DNA of 64,000 bases from JADJLQ01 sp038251405 (GCA_038251405.1 JBBSBH010000006.1:1-64000), one strand, 5' to 3'. Numbered from the stretch's first letter, positions 18,573 through 28,259 are shown. Translations and numbers: made by a program. The notes: generated by a model from the sequence alone, not told the origin.

Positions 18573-20522
18573 ATGATGAATCAAAGCAAAATCCGGAACA
18601 AATTAATCTTAGCTGTTCTCGTACTATTTCAGTGTAATGCATTTACTTTTTCACAAAGCATTGAAAAGGAAATGCCTAAAGGGTATGATCATGTGCGTAA
18701 AGAAATAGCCAGGGGAATATTGGATAGCATCAACTATAAATCCAAAACCGTGGATACTATACGAAAAGCGATGGTCTACACTCCACCAGGTTTTGATAAA
18801 AAGAAAAAATATCCGGTACTATACTTGCTTCACGGTATTGGTGGAGATGAAAAAGAATGGCTTAACGGAGGGAACCCTACAACTATTTTGGATAATCTAT
18901 ATGCTGAGGGTAAAATAAAACCCATGATAGTAGTAATGCCAAATGGCAGGGCCATGAAAAATGATAGAGTAGTAGGCAATATTTTTGATAAAGCAAAAGT
19001 CGAAGCGTTTGCAACTTTTGAAAAAGACCTATTGAATGATCTGATACCTTTTATTGAATCTAAGTATCCGGTAATTCAGGACCGAGATCATAGGGCCATT
19101 GCAGGTCTTTCTATGGGTGGAGGCCAGTCATTGAATTTTGGTCTGGGTAACCTGGACAAATTTGCATGGGTTGGTGGGTTTTCTTCAGCCCCCAATACAA
19201 AAGCTCCCAAAGAATTACTTCCTGATCCTTCTTTAGCAATAAAGCAACTAAAATTGCTTTGGATTTCCTGCGGCGATGCAGATGGCCTGCTATCTGTAAG
19301 TAAACGTACACACGATTATTTATTTGAAAATGATGTCCCGCATATCTATTACCTGGAGCCGGGTGTACATGATTTTAAAGTATGGAAAAACGGGCTGTTT
19401 ATGTTTTCTCAATTTTTATTTAAACCTGTGGATACTTCACAGTTTACCCGGTTCACCATTTTAGGAACACCTGCATCCACCAATATTCGCAATGGAAAGT
19501 ATCCCCAAATTTTTCCGGATAACAGGGTAGAATTTCATGTAAAAGCGCCTAATGCACAAAAAGTGCAAATAGATCTGGGTAAGAAATATGAGTTAGTAAA
19601 AGACTCGGCTGGGATTTGGTCTGTCATTACAGAATCTATAGGCAGGGGTTTCCATTATTATAGTTTAGTCATTGATGGGGTAGCGACTGTAGACCCTTCC
19701 AGTACAGCATTCTACGGTATGGGTCGTGCTGCGAGTGGGATTGAAATTCCATACAAAGAAGGTGGGTTTTATGCTTTACAAGATGTGCCGCATGGAGATA
19801 TACGCATTAAAAAGTATTTCTCAAAAGCTTCTAATTCCTGGCGTGAAATCTATATCTATACACCTCCCGGTTACGATGCCACTGATATTAAATACCCTGT
19901 ATTGTATTTACTTCATGGCGGGGGAGAAGACCAGACCGGATGGGCCAGCCAGGGAAAGGCTGACCTGATATTAGATAATTTAATTGCTGAGAATAAAGCG
20001 AAACCTATGTTAGTGGCTATGTTGGATGGTAATGTTGGAAATCAGGGTGGCGGTATTGCTGGTTTTAATGAAAACAACTTAAAGGCTTTTGAAAATGAGT
20101 TGAAGCTCGCTGTAATACCATTTGTAGAAAATACATACCGGGTAAAAAGTGATGCAGCCAATCGAGCTTTGGCGGGACTATCCCTGGGAGGTCTGCAGAC
20201 ATTATATGCAGGTATTAAAAACTCAGATATGTTTTCAAGTCTTGGGGTATTTAGTTCAGGATGGTTTGCAAACAATCCAACATTGTCTGATCCTCAATAC
20301 GAGTTTATGAAAAATAATGCTGGTGCCATTAATACCAATATCAAAAATCTATGGATTTCTCAGGGTGGACCAGAAGATATCGCTCATCCCAATTGTAAGA
20401 TTATGATGAGTAAATTCGATGAAATGGGCATCAGGTATTCTTACAGTGAGTATTCCGGCGGGCATACCTGGCCAGTCTGGCGACATGATTTATATATGTT
20501 TACTCAGTTACTTTTTAATTAA
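18573..20522 (+). CDS. Double-domain CE1-like esterase, secreted
   Basis: A 649-aa exported protein with two complete hydrolase units. Unit 1 (about 30-285) has YTPPGFDKKKKYPVLYLLHGIGGDEKEW, the elbow GLSMGG and GVHDFKVWKNGL. Unit 2 (about 290-649) has its own CBM48-like domain (VEFHVKAPNAQKVQIDLG), YTPPGYDATDIKYPVLYLLHGGGEDQTGW, the elbow GLSLGG and GGHTWPVWRHDL. Both catalytic Ser and His motifs are present, so both units look active. This tandem arrangement resembles multidomain xylan esterases that remove different acyl groups. It is last in its transcription block. Confidence 0.87.
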   Translation: MMNQSKIRNKLILAVLVLFQCNAFTFSQSIEKEMPKGYDHVRKEIARGILDSINYKSKTVDTIRKAMVYTPPGFDKKKKYPVLYLLHGIGGDEKEWLNGGNPTTILDNLYAEGKIKPMIVVMPNGRAMKNDRVVGNIFDKAKVEAFATFEKDLLNDLIPFIESKYPVIQDRDHRAIAGLSMGGGQSLNFGLGNLDKFAWVGGFSSAPNTKAPKELLPDPSLAIKQLKLLWISCGDADGLLSVSKRTHDYLFENDVPHIYYLEPGVHDFKVWKNGLFMFSQFLFKPVDTSQFTRFTILGTPASTNIRNGKYPQIFPDNRVEFHVKAPNAQKVQIDLGKKYELVKDSAGIWSVITESIGRGFHYYSLVIDGVATVDPSSTAFYGMGRAASGIEIPYKEGGFYALQDVPHGDIRIKKYFSKASNSWREIYIYTPPGYDATDIKYPVLYLLHGGGEDQTGWASQGKADLILDNLIAENKAKPMLVAMLDGNVGNQGGGIAGFNENNLKAFENELKLAVIPFVENTYRVKSDAANRALAGLSLGGLQTLYAGIKNSDMFSSLGVFSSGWFANNPTLSDPQYEFMKNNAGAINTNIKNLWISQGGPEDIAHPNCKIMMSKFDEMGIRYSYSEYSGGHTWPVWRHDLYMFTQLLFN

Positions 20523-20638
20523 AACAAAACTCTAATACTTACTATTTTACATTAATACATTAATATAAAGTGCTGAAAATTATTGTTTTACAAAAATATA
20601 AAATATCCAAAAATATCAAATTAATGCAATAAAAATCA

Positions 20639-21223
20639 TCAATGCAAGGCCGCTCTTAAAGGCAGTTCATTAATAATATTCCCTTCCTGCACTACCCACC
20701 ATTCCAGCCTGGAGTACACTTCGTCATTAGGAAAATAATTTAAAGCCATTTTTACATAGATATTTCCATGCTTGGCTTCTGATGTCCAAAGCATTTTGTA
20801 GAACTTTTTTAGCTCTGGATCCTGCAAATTTTCTTCGATCATTTTAAACCGTTCTGCGCCCCGCATTTCCACTAACGATCCTACCAATAACCTATCCATA
20901 AATCGTTGATGCACAGGTGTCTTCATTAGATTCATTAAAGCCTTGATGTAAGGATCTTCCGGCATAGACCTGGGTAACGATATACCTCTTTCCTGCATGA
21001 TTGCAAAGACTTGTTTGAAATGATCCAGTTCTTCCAATGCAGTATCGATAAGGTCAGGGATGATTTCATTTCTATCGGGATATTTGGCTACCATGCCCAT
21101 GGCCATAGCACTTGCTTTTCTTTCACAGTCAGCATGATCTTGCAAAAAAGTATTGAAATCATTCATCACGGTGTCAACCCAACCTTGCGGTGAGGGCAAG
21201 CCCACATCCAGGCTTAGCTTCAT
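20639..21223 (-). CDS. miaE: tRNA-(ms2io6A)-hydroxylase-like diiron protein
   Basis: A 194-aa MiaE-family ferritin-like diiron oxygenase that hydroxylates the isopentenyl chain of ms2i6A at position 37 of tRNA. Metal-ligand helices show DCERKAS, EELDHF, EMRGAERF and SEAKHGN, i.e. the paired E..(x)H motifs. Length is normal. It is convergent to the esterase locus and preceded by a 45-codon membrane-peptide frame whose TGA overlaps the miaE ATG. Confidence 0.9.
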   Translation of the reverse strand: MKLSLDVGLPSPQGWVDTVMNDFNTFLQDHADCERKASAMAMGMVAKYPDRNEIIPDLIDTALEELDHFKQVFAIMQERGISLPRSMPEDPYIKALMNLMKTPVHQRFMDRLLVGSLVEMRGAERFKMIEENLQDPELKKFYKMLWTSEAKHGNIYVKMALNYFPNDEVYSRLEWWVVQEGNIINELPLRAALH

Positions 21224-21357
21224 GTACTTTTAAACATCATGTATATTAAAAAGAAAAGTACTACGGTGACTATAGCCACTATGATAAAAAATTTTTTAAG
21301 CTGTTTGACATCGCCTTTGGGTTTTCCATCTTTTGATTTTGATCTGGTATGAGTCAT
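21220..21357 (-). CDS. 45-aa membrane peptide coupled to miaE
   Basis: A short reading frame. It starts MTHTRSKSKDGKPKGD, a basic soluble head, followed by VKQLKKFFII and a single hydrophobic helix (about 23-42, rich in I/V/L/F), ending FKST. Its stop overlaps the miaE start by two bases (ATGA). The head-helix architecture and the exact coupling make it likely to be real. Function is unknown. Confidence 0.6.
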   Translation of the reverse strand: MTHTRSKSKDGKPKGDVKQLKKFFIIVAIVTVVLFFLIYMMFKST

Positions 21358-21436
21358 TTTTCGTTAGAATTGATTACTTCCCAAAGCTAATTAATTCAAG
21401 CTAACTAGTTAAATTAAAATCTATGGAATTCATAGA

Positions 21437-21607
21437 TCCGTGCAAATCAGTGATTCAGACGAAATCCTTTTAGTCTTGATCACGCGTTTGGTCAGGTAGT
21501 ATGGAAGTAATTGGATTAAGAGATGACACGAATTAAAGGAATACTAAGTATTGACGCAAATTGAAATCAGTGCATCCAATCACCGTGCAAATCAGTGATT
21601 CCGACAA
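21437..21607. repeat. Pair of short direct repeats
   Basis: CCGTGCAAATCAGTGATTC followed by GAC occurs near 21437-21461 and again near 21583-21607, about 146 bp apart, in the gap between galM and the small membrane peptide. A third partial match (AAATCAGTGCATCC) precedes the second copy. No gene is seen in this gap. Confidence 0.6.
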
Positions 21608-21611
21608 CAAC

Positions 21612-22649
21612 CTATTCACAGGCAATCCTGGTCCATGACTTATATTGTTCACCCGGATGGAGTACTACACTTGGAAAATGAGGGAAGTGTATGGCATCAG
21701 GAAATTTTTGAGTTTCCATGCATAAGGCATCATGTTTTTGGTAAAATGTATTTTTCTTTCCAGGGATTTCAAGATGATTGCCTGTATAAAATTGTATACC
21801 GGGTTGGTTTGTATAAAATGTAATTTTTCTATTTGTTTGTTCAGAAGAAATTGTAGCCGCAGCCTTAGTTTCATCCATAACATTTAATACAAAATTTTGA
21901 TCTATTCCGTTGGCAAAATCTATTTGTTCGTGACCTTTTTCTAAATTTTCTTTAACCGTCATAGTTTTAGTAAAATCAAATGCGGTCCCTTTGATTTCCA
22001 GGAATTCGCCGGTAGGAATGGAGTCTTTATCATTTACCAGCATCCTATCGGCATTGATCCATAATTTATGATCAAGAATAGAGCCACTCCCATTCAAATT
22101 GAAATAGGGATGTGAGGTTATATTTACCAATGTCTCCTGGTCGGTCACTGCTTTATATTGTATTATTATCTCATTCCTATTGGTTAATGCTATCAGGGCC
22201 TCTACAGAGACATTGCCAGGATAGCCCTGGTCACCATTGCGGCTAAGCAAATACATTTTTACGCCTACATATTCGGTTGTTTGTTCTGGGTAAGCTCGCC
22301 AGTTTTTTTTGTGAAACCCCGCAATGCCGCCATGTAGTTGATGGGGAGGTATGTTCGCATCTAAAATATATTCTATCCCATCAAGAAAGAACCTGGCATT
22401 GCGAATTCTATTGCAGCATCTGCCGGCAGTACTGCCAAACCATTTTTCATCCTTAAACCATTCTTCTACAGTGTCATATCCCAATAAAACATCGGTTTTA
22501 CTGCCGTCCGGATTCGGCCACCACAGCCCCATGATAGTACAGCCATAGTTCGTCACCTTAAGTTCAAACAATTGATCATTTATCAACGTAAATTCTTCCA
22601 CATGATATCCATCAACTACATGATCAGTTGGTCCCACCTTTATTTGCAT
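21612..22649 (-). CDS. galM: Aldose 1-epimerase (galactose mutarotase)
   Basis: A 345-aa cytoplasmic mutarotase that interconverts alpha and beta anomers of aldohexoses. Landmarks are NYGCTIMGLWWPN, STAGRCCNRI, HQLHGGIAGFHKKNW, the substrate-contacting SHPYFNLNGSG, and a GIQFYTGNHLE block ending near the C-terminus with HFPSVVLHPGEQY. Divergently transcribed from the amidohydrolase with a 39-bp gap. It could serve sugars liberated by the upstream glycosidases. Confidence 0.92.
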   Translation of the reverse strand: MQIKVGPTDHVVDGYHVEEFTLINDQLFELKVTNYGCTIMGLWWPNPDGSKTDVLLGYDTVEEWFKDEKWFGSTAGRCCNRIRNARFFLDGIEYILDANIPPHQLHGGIAGFHKKNWRAYPEQTTEYVGVKMYLLSRNGDQGYPGNVSVEALIALTNRNEIIIQYKAVTDQETLVNITSHPYFNLNGSGSILDHKLWINADRMLVNDKDSIPTGEFLEIKGTAFDFTKTMTVKENLEKGHEQIDFANGIDQNFVLNVMDETKAAATISSEQTNRKITFYTNQPGIQFYTGNHLEIPGKKNTFYQKHDALCMETQKFPDAIHFPHFPSVVLHPGEQYKSWTRIACE

Positions 22650-22688
22650 GCCCTAAAAGTATTATTTTGTGATTAGAAATCCATTTAT

Positions 22689-23930
22689 ATGCCAGCCAAA
22701 TCATTTTTTTTAATAGTTTTTTCGGTATCATTTAGTTTATGCATCAGCCAATCACTTTTATTAGTCCCGGATCGGATATTTGATGGAATGGAAATGCATG
22801 AAGGCTGGCAAGTCCTTATTAATGGAAAAACTATTGAAGCCGTTGGATTAAATGTAAAAGCAGCCCCGGGGACTAAGATCATTGTACTAAAAGGGCAGAC
22901 ACTGATGCCTGGGATCATCGAAGGGCATGCCCATATCCTTTTGCACCCTTATAACGAGACACCCTGGAACGATCAGGTGCTTTTTGAATCTCAAGCTGAG
23001 CGGGTAGTGCGGGCATACACCCATATGCAGGCGAGTTTGATGGCGGGCATTACTACTATTCGGGATTTAGGAACGGAAGGAGCTGCATATGCTGATGTGG
23101 GAATAAAAGCCGCTATTACCAAAGGAGTGATGACGGCTCCGGATTTACTTTGTGCGGGAAAAGCAATAGTAGCCACGGGAGCTTATGGCCCTAGAAGCCA
23201 GGCTTTCGAGCCTCCACTGGGAGCCGAAGTAGCTGATGGATCTGATGTGATAAAAGTAGTGCGCGATCAAATAGGTCATGGTGTAGATCTGATAAAAATC
23301 TATGCTGACTATGGATGGGGAAATACGGGTGCAGCGCAGCCGACATTTTCAATAGAAGAAATAAAGGTAATGGTAGAAACTGCCGCCTCTGCCGGGATGA
23401 TGGTAGTAGCTCATGCCACCACTAAAGAAGGCATGCGAAGGGCGGTGCTAGGTGGTGTAAAAACCATAGAGCATGGCGATGACGGTGATCGTGAAATATT
23501 TGATTTGATGAAAAAAAATAATGTAGCCTTTTGTCCCACTCTGGCAGCGGGTGAAGCGGTATCATCGTACAGGGGTTGGAATAAACTGACAGATCCCTTG
23601 CCTGAAAGAATCCAGAAAAAGCACCAAAGCTTTAAAGCAGCACTGGAGTCGGGAGTCACTATCCTCATGGGGGGCGATGTAGGTGTATTTACACATGGCG
23701 ATAATGTAAGAGAAATGATCCTGATGCATGAATACGGAATGCCTAACCTGGATATAATGAAGAGTTCAACTTCTTTAAATGCAAATGTCTTTGGCCTTCA
23801 TGATAGAGGCGAGATAGCACAACGTAAATTAGCAGATATTATCGCCGTTGAGGGTAATCCTAGTCTGGATATGAGCCTGATGAAAAGGGTGAAATTTGTG
23901 ATGAAGAATGGGGTAGTGGTGAAGGAGTAA
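22689..23930 (+). CDS. Exported amidohydrolase (imidazolonepropionase-like)
   Basis: A 413-aa metal-dependent hydrolase with a signal peptide (FFLIVFSVSFSLCISQ). The amidohydrolase fold shows PGIIEGHAHILLHP (the HxH metal pair), a probable bridging-Lys region DLIKIYADYGWG, VVAHATTKEGMRRAV and KTIEHGDDGDRE (further metal His), and MGGDVGVFTHGDN (catalytic Asp). Exported members act as peptidases or on small amides; the substrate is unknown. Followed by a hairpin terminator at 23932. Confidence 0.87.
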   Translation: MPAKSFFLIVFSVSFSLCISQSLLLVPDRIFDGMEMHEGWQVLINGKTIEAVGLNVKAAPGTKIIVLKGQTLMPGIIEGHAHILLHPYNETPWNDQVLFESQAERVVRAYTHMQASLMAGITTIRDLGTEGAAYADVGIKAAITKGVMTAPDLLCAGKAIVATGAYGPRSQAFEPPLGAEVADGSDVIKVVRDQIGHGVDLIKIYADYGWGNTGAAQPTFSIEEIKVMVETAASAGMMVVAHATTKEGMRRAVLGGVKTIEHGDDGDREIFDLMKKNNVAFCPTLAAGEAVSSYRGWNKLTDPLPERIQKKHQSFKAALESGVTILMGGDVGVFTHGDNVREMILMHEYGMPNLDIMKSSTSLNANVFGLHDRGEIAQRKLADIIAVEGNPSLDMSLMKRVKFVMKNGVVVKE

Positions 23931-23931
23931 G

Positions 23932-23968
23932 TGTTGCCACACATTCCTCTCATTCAAAGGTGGCAACA
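23932..23968 (+). terminator. Hairpin terminator after amidohydrolase
   Basis: Perfect 9-bp stem TGTTGCCAC/GTGGCAACA with a 19-base loop, directly after the stop codon. A weak T-rich tract follows (AATTTTCC). Confidence 0.55.
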
Positions 23969-24160
23969 GTAAATTTTCCAAATTAATAATGACTAGTGAT
24001 AAGTAAAAAAGTCCTACATTTCATAAAATCAATCTAACCAATTCAAAATCAATCGTCACTTGAATTTAGAAAAATCTAAAGCTCAATTTGGGATTAATAA
24101 ATTGAACAAACTTGAAATGCAAGGTATAAAGCTTCAGTTCATATCAATTATCTTTGACTT

Positions 24161-25498
24161 ATGAATGGTAATACTCTCATTTTAGGTGCAAAAGTCATCA
24201 ATGAAGGAAAGATCCGTGAGACTGATGTATTGATCAAGAAGAACAGAATAGAACGTATTGGCAGTGAACGATCTCAAGAGAAAGTCACCGAAGTAAATGC
24301 AGAAGGCTTATACCTGATGCCGGGGATAATTGATGACCAGGTTCATTTTAGAGAGCCAGGATATACTCATAAAGCTGACATTTCATCCGAATCCCGTGCA
24401 GCTATAGCTGGAGGAGTCACCAGTTTTATGGAAATGCCCAATACAAAGCCGGTAGCTTCTACTTTAGAATTATTGGAAAATAAGTATGAAATAGCATCTA
24501 AATCTTCTTTTGCGAATTATACTTTTTACCTGGGAGCTACAGAGAACAATCTCGATGAAATCAAGAAAATAGATGTAAAAAATATATGTGGTGTAAAGAT
24601 TTTTATGGGATCCAGTACGGGCAATTTACTGGTGGATAATCAAATAGCATTGGAAAATATATTTAGAGAATCACCTTGTTTGATTGCGACTCATTGCGAG
24701 GATGAACATTTGTTTAAAAAAAGACTGGAAGAATATAAAGTCAAATTTTGTGATCATATTCCGGCTTATTGTCATGAATATATTAGAAGTGCAGAGGGTT
24801 GCCTGCTGTCATCAAGTAGAGCAGTAGCACTGGCAAAGAAACATCATAGCAGGCTTCATGTTTTACATATTACTACGGCTGATGAATTAAAGTTATTTAA
24901 CAATGATATTCCATTAAAAGAGAAGAAAATTACATCTGAGGTGTGCGTTCATCATTTGTATTTTGATTCAGAAGATTATGAAGAGTTGGGAAATAAAATA
25001 AAGTGTAATCCTTCCATTAAGGCAGTTAAAAACAGGGAAGCTTTAATGAAGGGCTTACTGGATGATCGATTAGATATAATAGCGACAGATCATGCACCGC
25101 ATTTACTTAGCGAGAAAATGGGTAGTTATCTTGATGCTGCCAGCGGCCTCCCTTTAATTCAGCATTCGCTACAAATAATGCTGGGCTTTTATCATGAGAA
25201 TTTGATCAGTCTGGAAGAGATAGTGAGAAAAATGTGCCATGCGCCTGCGATTGGATTCAATATTAAAGACCGGGGCTATATCAGGGAAGGATATTTCGCC
25301 GACCTGGCCTTATTTGACCCTAATGAACTTAGTATAGTCAGTAAAGAAAATATCTTGTATAAATGTGGGTGGTCACCACTGGAAAATTTTCAGATGAGAG
25401 GCTGGGTGCATTCTACTTATGTAAATGGTTATCCTATTTTTGATCGCGGTAGATTCAATACATTTAACCCGGGCATGAGATTGGAATTTGAAAGATAG
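24161..25498 (+). CDS. pyrC: Dihydroorotase
   Basis: A 445-aa amidohydrolase that closes carbamoyl-aspartate to dihydroorotate in pyrimidine synthesis. It has PGIIDDQVHFREPGYTHKADI, SRAAIAGGVTSFMEMPNT, VKIFMGSSTGNLLV, the ATHCEDE block and DIIATDHAPHL with the catalytic Asp. The first metal motif is DxQxH rather than DxHxH, a form I recall as usual for Bacteroidota dihydroorotases. A TATCTTTG box at 24149-24156 ends only 4 bp before the ATG, so a very short or absent 5' leader is possible. Confidence 0.88.
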   Translation: MNGNTLILGAKVINEGKIRETDVLIKKNRIERIGSERSQEKVTEVNAEGLYLMPGIIDDQVHFREPGYTHKADISSESRAAIAGGVTSFMEMPNTKPVASTLELLENKYEIASKSSFANYTFYLGATENNLDEIKKIDVKNICGVKIFMGSSTGNLLVDNQIALENIFRESPCLIATHCEDEHLFKKRLEEYKVKFCDHIPAYCHEYIRSAEGCLLSSSRAVALAKKHHSRLHVLHITTADELKLFNNDIPLKEKKITSEVCVHHLYFDSEDYEELGNKIKCNPSIKAVKNREALMKGLLDDRLDIIATDHAPHLLSEKMGSYLDAASGLPLIQHSLQIMLGFYHENLISLEEIVRKMCHAPAIGFNIKDRGYIREGYFADLALFDPNELSIVSKENILYKCGWSPLENFQMRGWVHSTYVNGYPIFDRGRFNTFNPGMRLEFER

Positions 25499-25567
25499 CA
25501 TTCCTTTTGAATTGCCAATTTCCAATAAAAGTCTGGGCTCGGGGTATTTCAGTATTTTTGCGTTGAA

Positions 25568-26623
25568 ATGAATCCAGAGCCAGAGTTAGAACTTGAAGAA
25601 AATGACGATTTGCAGGATGTGCTTACTTTTGTGGTAGATCGCCATCAAAGCCCGCTGCGTATTGATTCATTTTTGACTGATAAAATTAAAAATGTTTCCC
25701 GCACGCGTATCCAGCAAGGTCTCAAAGCAGGAGCTATCACCGTTGATGGCAACGAAGTAAAACCCAATTTTAAGATAGCACCTTTACAAACGATAAAAGT
25801 AATTGTACCTCATCATGAGACCGCTGAAATAGTGCCTCAAAACATTCCATTAGATATTATATACGAAGATGATGATTTGCTGGTAGTAAATAAACCTTCT
25901 GGCATGGTAGTGCACCCTGGAGTAGGAAATCCAAATGGAACTTTATTAAATGCATTGGCTTTCTATTTGGGAATAGATCCTGGCGATAAGGATTTTGAGA
26001 AGTTTAATTTTAGCCGTTTGGGTTTAGTACATAGAATTGATAAAGAGACTTCTGGCCTGTTAGTGATCGCGAAAACGGAATTCGCATTGAGTCACCTTGC
26101 CAAACAGTTTTTTGATCACACTTCGTCACGGGAATATATTGCTTTAGTATGGGGCGAGCCAGAATCAGATGGTGCATCCATCAATACCTATATTGGAAGA
26201 CATCCCCGGCATAGACAATTGTATACCGTATTTAGTGAAGGGGAAAGTGGAAAACATGCTATCACTCATTGGGAAACAATAGAAAAGTTGTATTATGTGA
26301 GCCTAGTAAAATGTGTACTGGAGACAGGTCGGACCCACCAGATAAGAGTGCATATGCAATCGTTAGGACATCCCGTTTTTAATGATGAAAGATATGGGGG
26401 AAATCGAATAGTTAAAGGAACAGTTTATTCAAAATATAAGCAGTTTGTAGAAAATTTGTTTGAAGGATTTCCCAGGCATGCCTTACATGCAAAGACTTTA
26501 GGGTTTATACATCCTACTTCAGGCATAAGGATGGAATTTGATTCTCCCTTATCCTCTGAATTTGAATTGCTTCTTTCTAAATGGAGAAATTATGTGGCTC
26601 ATCAAAAGCAACTGAAATCATGA
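25568..26623 (+). CDS. RluD-family 23S rRNA pseudouridine synthase
   Basis: A 351-aa pseudouridine synthase with an N-terminal S4 RNA-binding domain (about 30-85: RIDSFLTDKI..VSRTRIQQGL..GAITVDG) and a catalytic domain with IIYEDDDLLVVNKPSGMVVHPG, the catalytic Asp in LVHRIDKETSGLLVIAK and the TGRTHQIRVHMQ.LGHPV.ND..YGG tail. Likely modifies helix-69-type sites in 23S rRNA. Its stop overlaps the next start (ATGA), beginning a coupled three-gene chain. Confidence 0.93.
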   Translation: MNPEPELELEENDDLQDVLTFVVDRHQSPLRIDSFLTDKIKNVSRTRIQQGLKAGAITVDGNEVKPNFKIAPLQTIKVIVPHHETAEIVPQNIPLDIIYEDDDLLVVNKPSGMVVHPGVGNPNGTLLNALAFYLGIDPGDKDFEKFNFSRLGLVHRIDKETSGLLVIAKTEFALSHLAKQFFDHTSSREYIALVWGEPESDGASINTYIGRHPRHRQLYTVFSEGESGKHAITHWETIEKLYYVSLVKCVLETGRTHQIRVHMQSLGHPVFNDERYGGNRIVKGTVYSKYKQFVENLFEGFPRHALHAKTLGFIHPTSGIRMEFDSPLSSEFELLLSKWRNYVAHQKQLKS

Positions 26624-27630
26624 ATCTGGAAGAACGAATAGCCGCTTTAACTGTATTGGGAGATAACCTGAAAGTACCTGATGAGGAAATGAAGGCAGTA
26701 ATAGAAAAGGCGGCCGCTGCAAATGTTTGGTTTACAATAGAAAATATTACAGCAGCTGTGGAGAATGTAATAGAAAATTTTTTACAGAAAGATAAATTAC
26801 AGGCCTGGACTAAAAATATAACTTTTAAAGAAGTAAAAAAAAATATTGGGATAGTGGCTGCTGGTAATATTCCATTAGTTGCATTCCATGATGTCATTGC
26901 TGGATTTATGGCAGGTCATACGTGTAAAATAAAACTTTCCCAAAAAGATGAAGTCCTGTTACCTGCCATTATCAATAAATTAAACTCCATTGATCCAAGA
27001 TGTGCAGCCTACTTTGAAATAGTAGATTTTTTGAAAGATATCGACGCTGTAATAGCAACAGGTAGTGACAATTCTTCCAGGTATTTTCACTATTATTTTG
27101 ATAAGTATCCGCATATCATCCGAAAAAACCGGGTAGGTCTGGCAGTGATTTGGGGGAATGAAACAGATGACGAATTGCTTGCTATAGGTGAAGATGTTTT
27201 TCAATATTATGGTCTTGGATGCAGAAATGTTTCCAGTTTGAGAATCCCGGATGATTTTGATTTATCGAGGATATTAAAATTGTGGGACCATTTTCAATGG
27301 GTAAGAGACAATCATGCTTACAATAATAATTTTGAATATAATCTCGCCATTTATATCATGAATCAGGTACCCTATTGGGCAAATGATACGCTGATAATGA
27401 TAGAAGATAATTCGTTGGTCTCCAGGCTTGGAGTAGTCCATTTTACAAGATATAATGACTTGGATTCTTTAGCTGAAGAAATAAAAAGCAATGAAGACAA
27501 GCTACAAGTAATTATATCAAATCGTGATTTCAACGAGATTAGAACAACTAGACCAGGCCTTTCACAATGCCCGGGTTTGGCAGATTATGCGGATGGAATA
27601 AATACCCTTGAATTTTTATCACTACTATGA
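26620..27630 (+). CDS. LuxC-like acyl-CoA reductase
   Basis: A 336-aa protein from ATG 26620. This start is chosen because it forms an ATGA overlap with the upstream stop; an in-frame ATG at 26581 would overlap by 43 bp. It belongs to the acyl-CoA reductase (LuxC) family, with GIVAAGNIPLVAFHDVIAGFMAGHTCKIKLSQKDE, VIATGSDNSSRYFHYYF and the GLGCRNVSSLRIP block with the probable catalytic Cys. It would make a fatty or small aldehyde from acyl-CoA. In Bacteroidota this family is widespread and outside any lux operon. Its stop again overlaps the next start. Confidence 0.85.
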   Translation: MNLEERIAALTVLGDNLKVPDEEMKAVIEKAAAANVWFTIENITAAVENVIENFLQKDKLQAWTKNITFKEVKKNIGIVAAGNIPLVAFHDVIAGFMAGHTCKIKLSQKDEVLLPAIINKLNSIDPRCAAYFEIVDFLKDIDAVIATGSDNSSRYFHYYFDKYPHIIRKNRVGLAVIWGNETDDELLAIGEDVFQYYGLGCRNVSSLRIPDDFDLSRILKLWDHFQWVRDNHAYNNNFEYNLAIYIMNQVPYWANDTLIMIEDNSLVSRLGVVHFTRYNDLDSLAEEIKSNEDKLQVIISNRDFNEIRTTRPGLSQCPGLADYADGINTLEFLSLL

Positions 27631-28259
27631 CCAGGAAAGAGAAATCGAATCAAATATTGAAAATACTGGAAGCTTACTTTCCCAAAGTAGAGGTCCCCTT
27701 GCGCCACAAAGATCCATATACATTATTGATTTCAGTTTTGCTTTCAGCCCAATGTACAGATGAACGTGTAAATCAGGTGACTCCTACATTATTTGAATTA
27801 GCTGATAATCCTAAGGATATGGCCAGGCAATCCGTTGAAAAAGTGGAACAAATAATAAGGCCATGTGGATTGGCTCCGGCTAAGTCAAAAGCAATAGTAG
27901 CTACATCAAAAATATTGACTGAAAGCTACCATGGGATTGTACCTCACGATATGATTCAATTGGAAGCGCTACCCGGTGTGGGTCACAAAACGGCGTCCGT
28001 AGTTTTATGCCAGGCATTTAATATTCCTGCATTTCCAGTGGACACACATGTTCATCGGCTTGCCTATCGATGGGGATTATCTGATGGGTCCAATGTGAAA
28101 CGAACAGAAGAAGATTTAAAGAAATTAATACCCATAGAAAATTGGATTAAAGTCCATCTTCAAATTATTCTTTTTGGTAGAAAATATTGCCCCGCCAGAG
28201 GTCATCAAATAGATAGCTGTCCGATTTGTAGTAAATATGGCATAAAGTCAAGAATGTAG
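27627..28259 (+). CDS. nth: Endonuclease III-like DNA glycosylase
   Basis: A 210-aa HhH-GPD base-excision repair enzyme (DNA glycosylase/AP lyase for oxidised pyrimidines). LLSAQCTDERVNQVTPTLF, the hairpin LPGVGHKTASVVL with catalytic Lys, and the PVDTHVHRLAYRWGL block with catalytic Asp are all intact. The C-terminal iron-sulphur region is atypical: C-X9-C-X2-C and then no fourth Cys before the end, instead of C-X6-C-X2-C-X5-C. Coupled by ATGA to the acyl-CoA reductase gene. Confidence 0.9.
   Translation: MTRKEKSNQILKILEAYFPKVEVPLRHKDPYTLLISVLLSAQCTDERVNQVTPTLFELADNPKDMARQSVEKVEQIIRPCGLAPAKSKAIVATSKILTESYHGIVPHDMIQLEALPGVGHKTASVVLCQAFNIPAFPVDTHVHRLAYRWGLSDGSNVKRTEEDLKKLIPIENWIKVHLQIILFGRKYCPARGHQIDSCPICSKYGIKSRM

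Noticed and set aside
24149..24160. Leaderless transcript for pyrC
   Set aside because: The -7 box lies very close to the ATG, but no -33 element supports it, so it is kept only as a remark in the gene entry.
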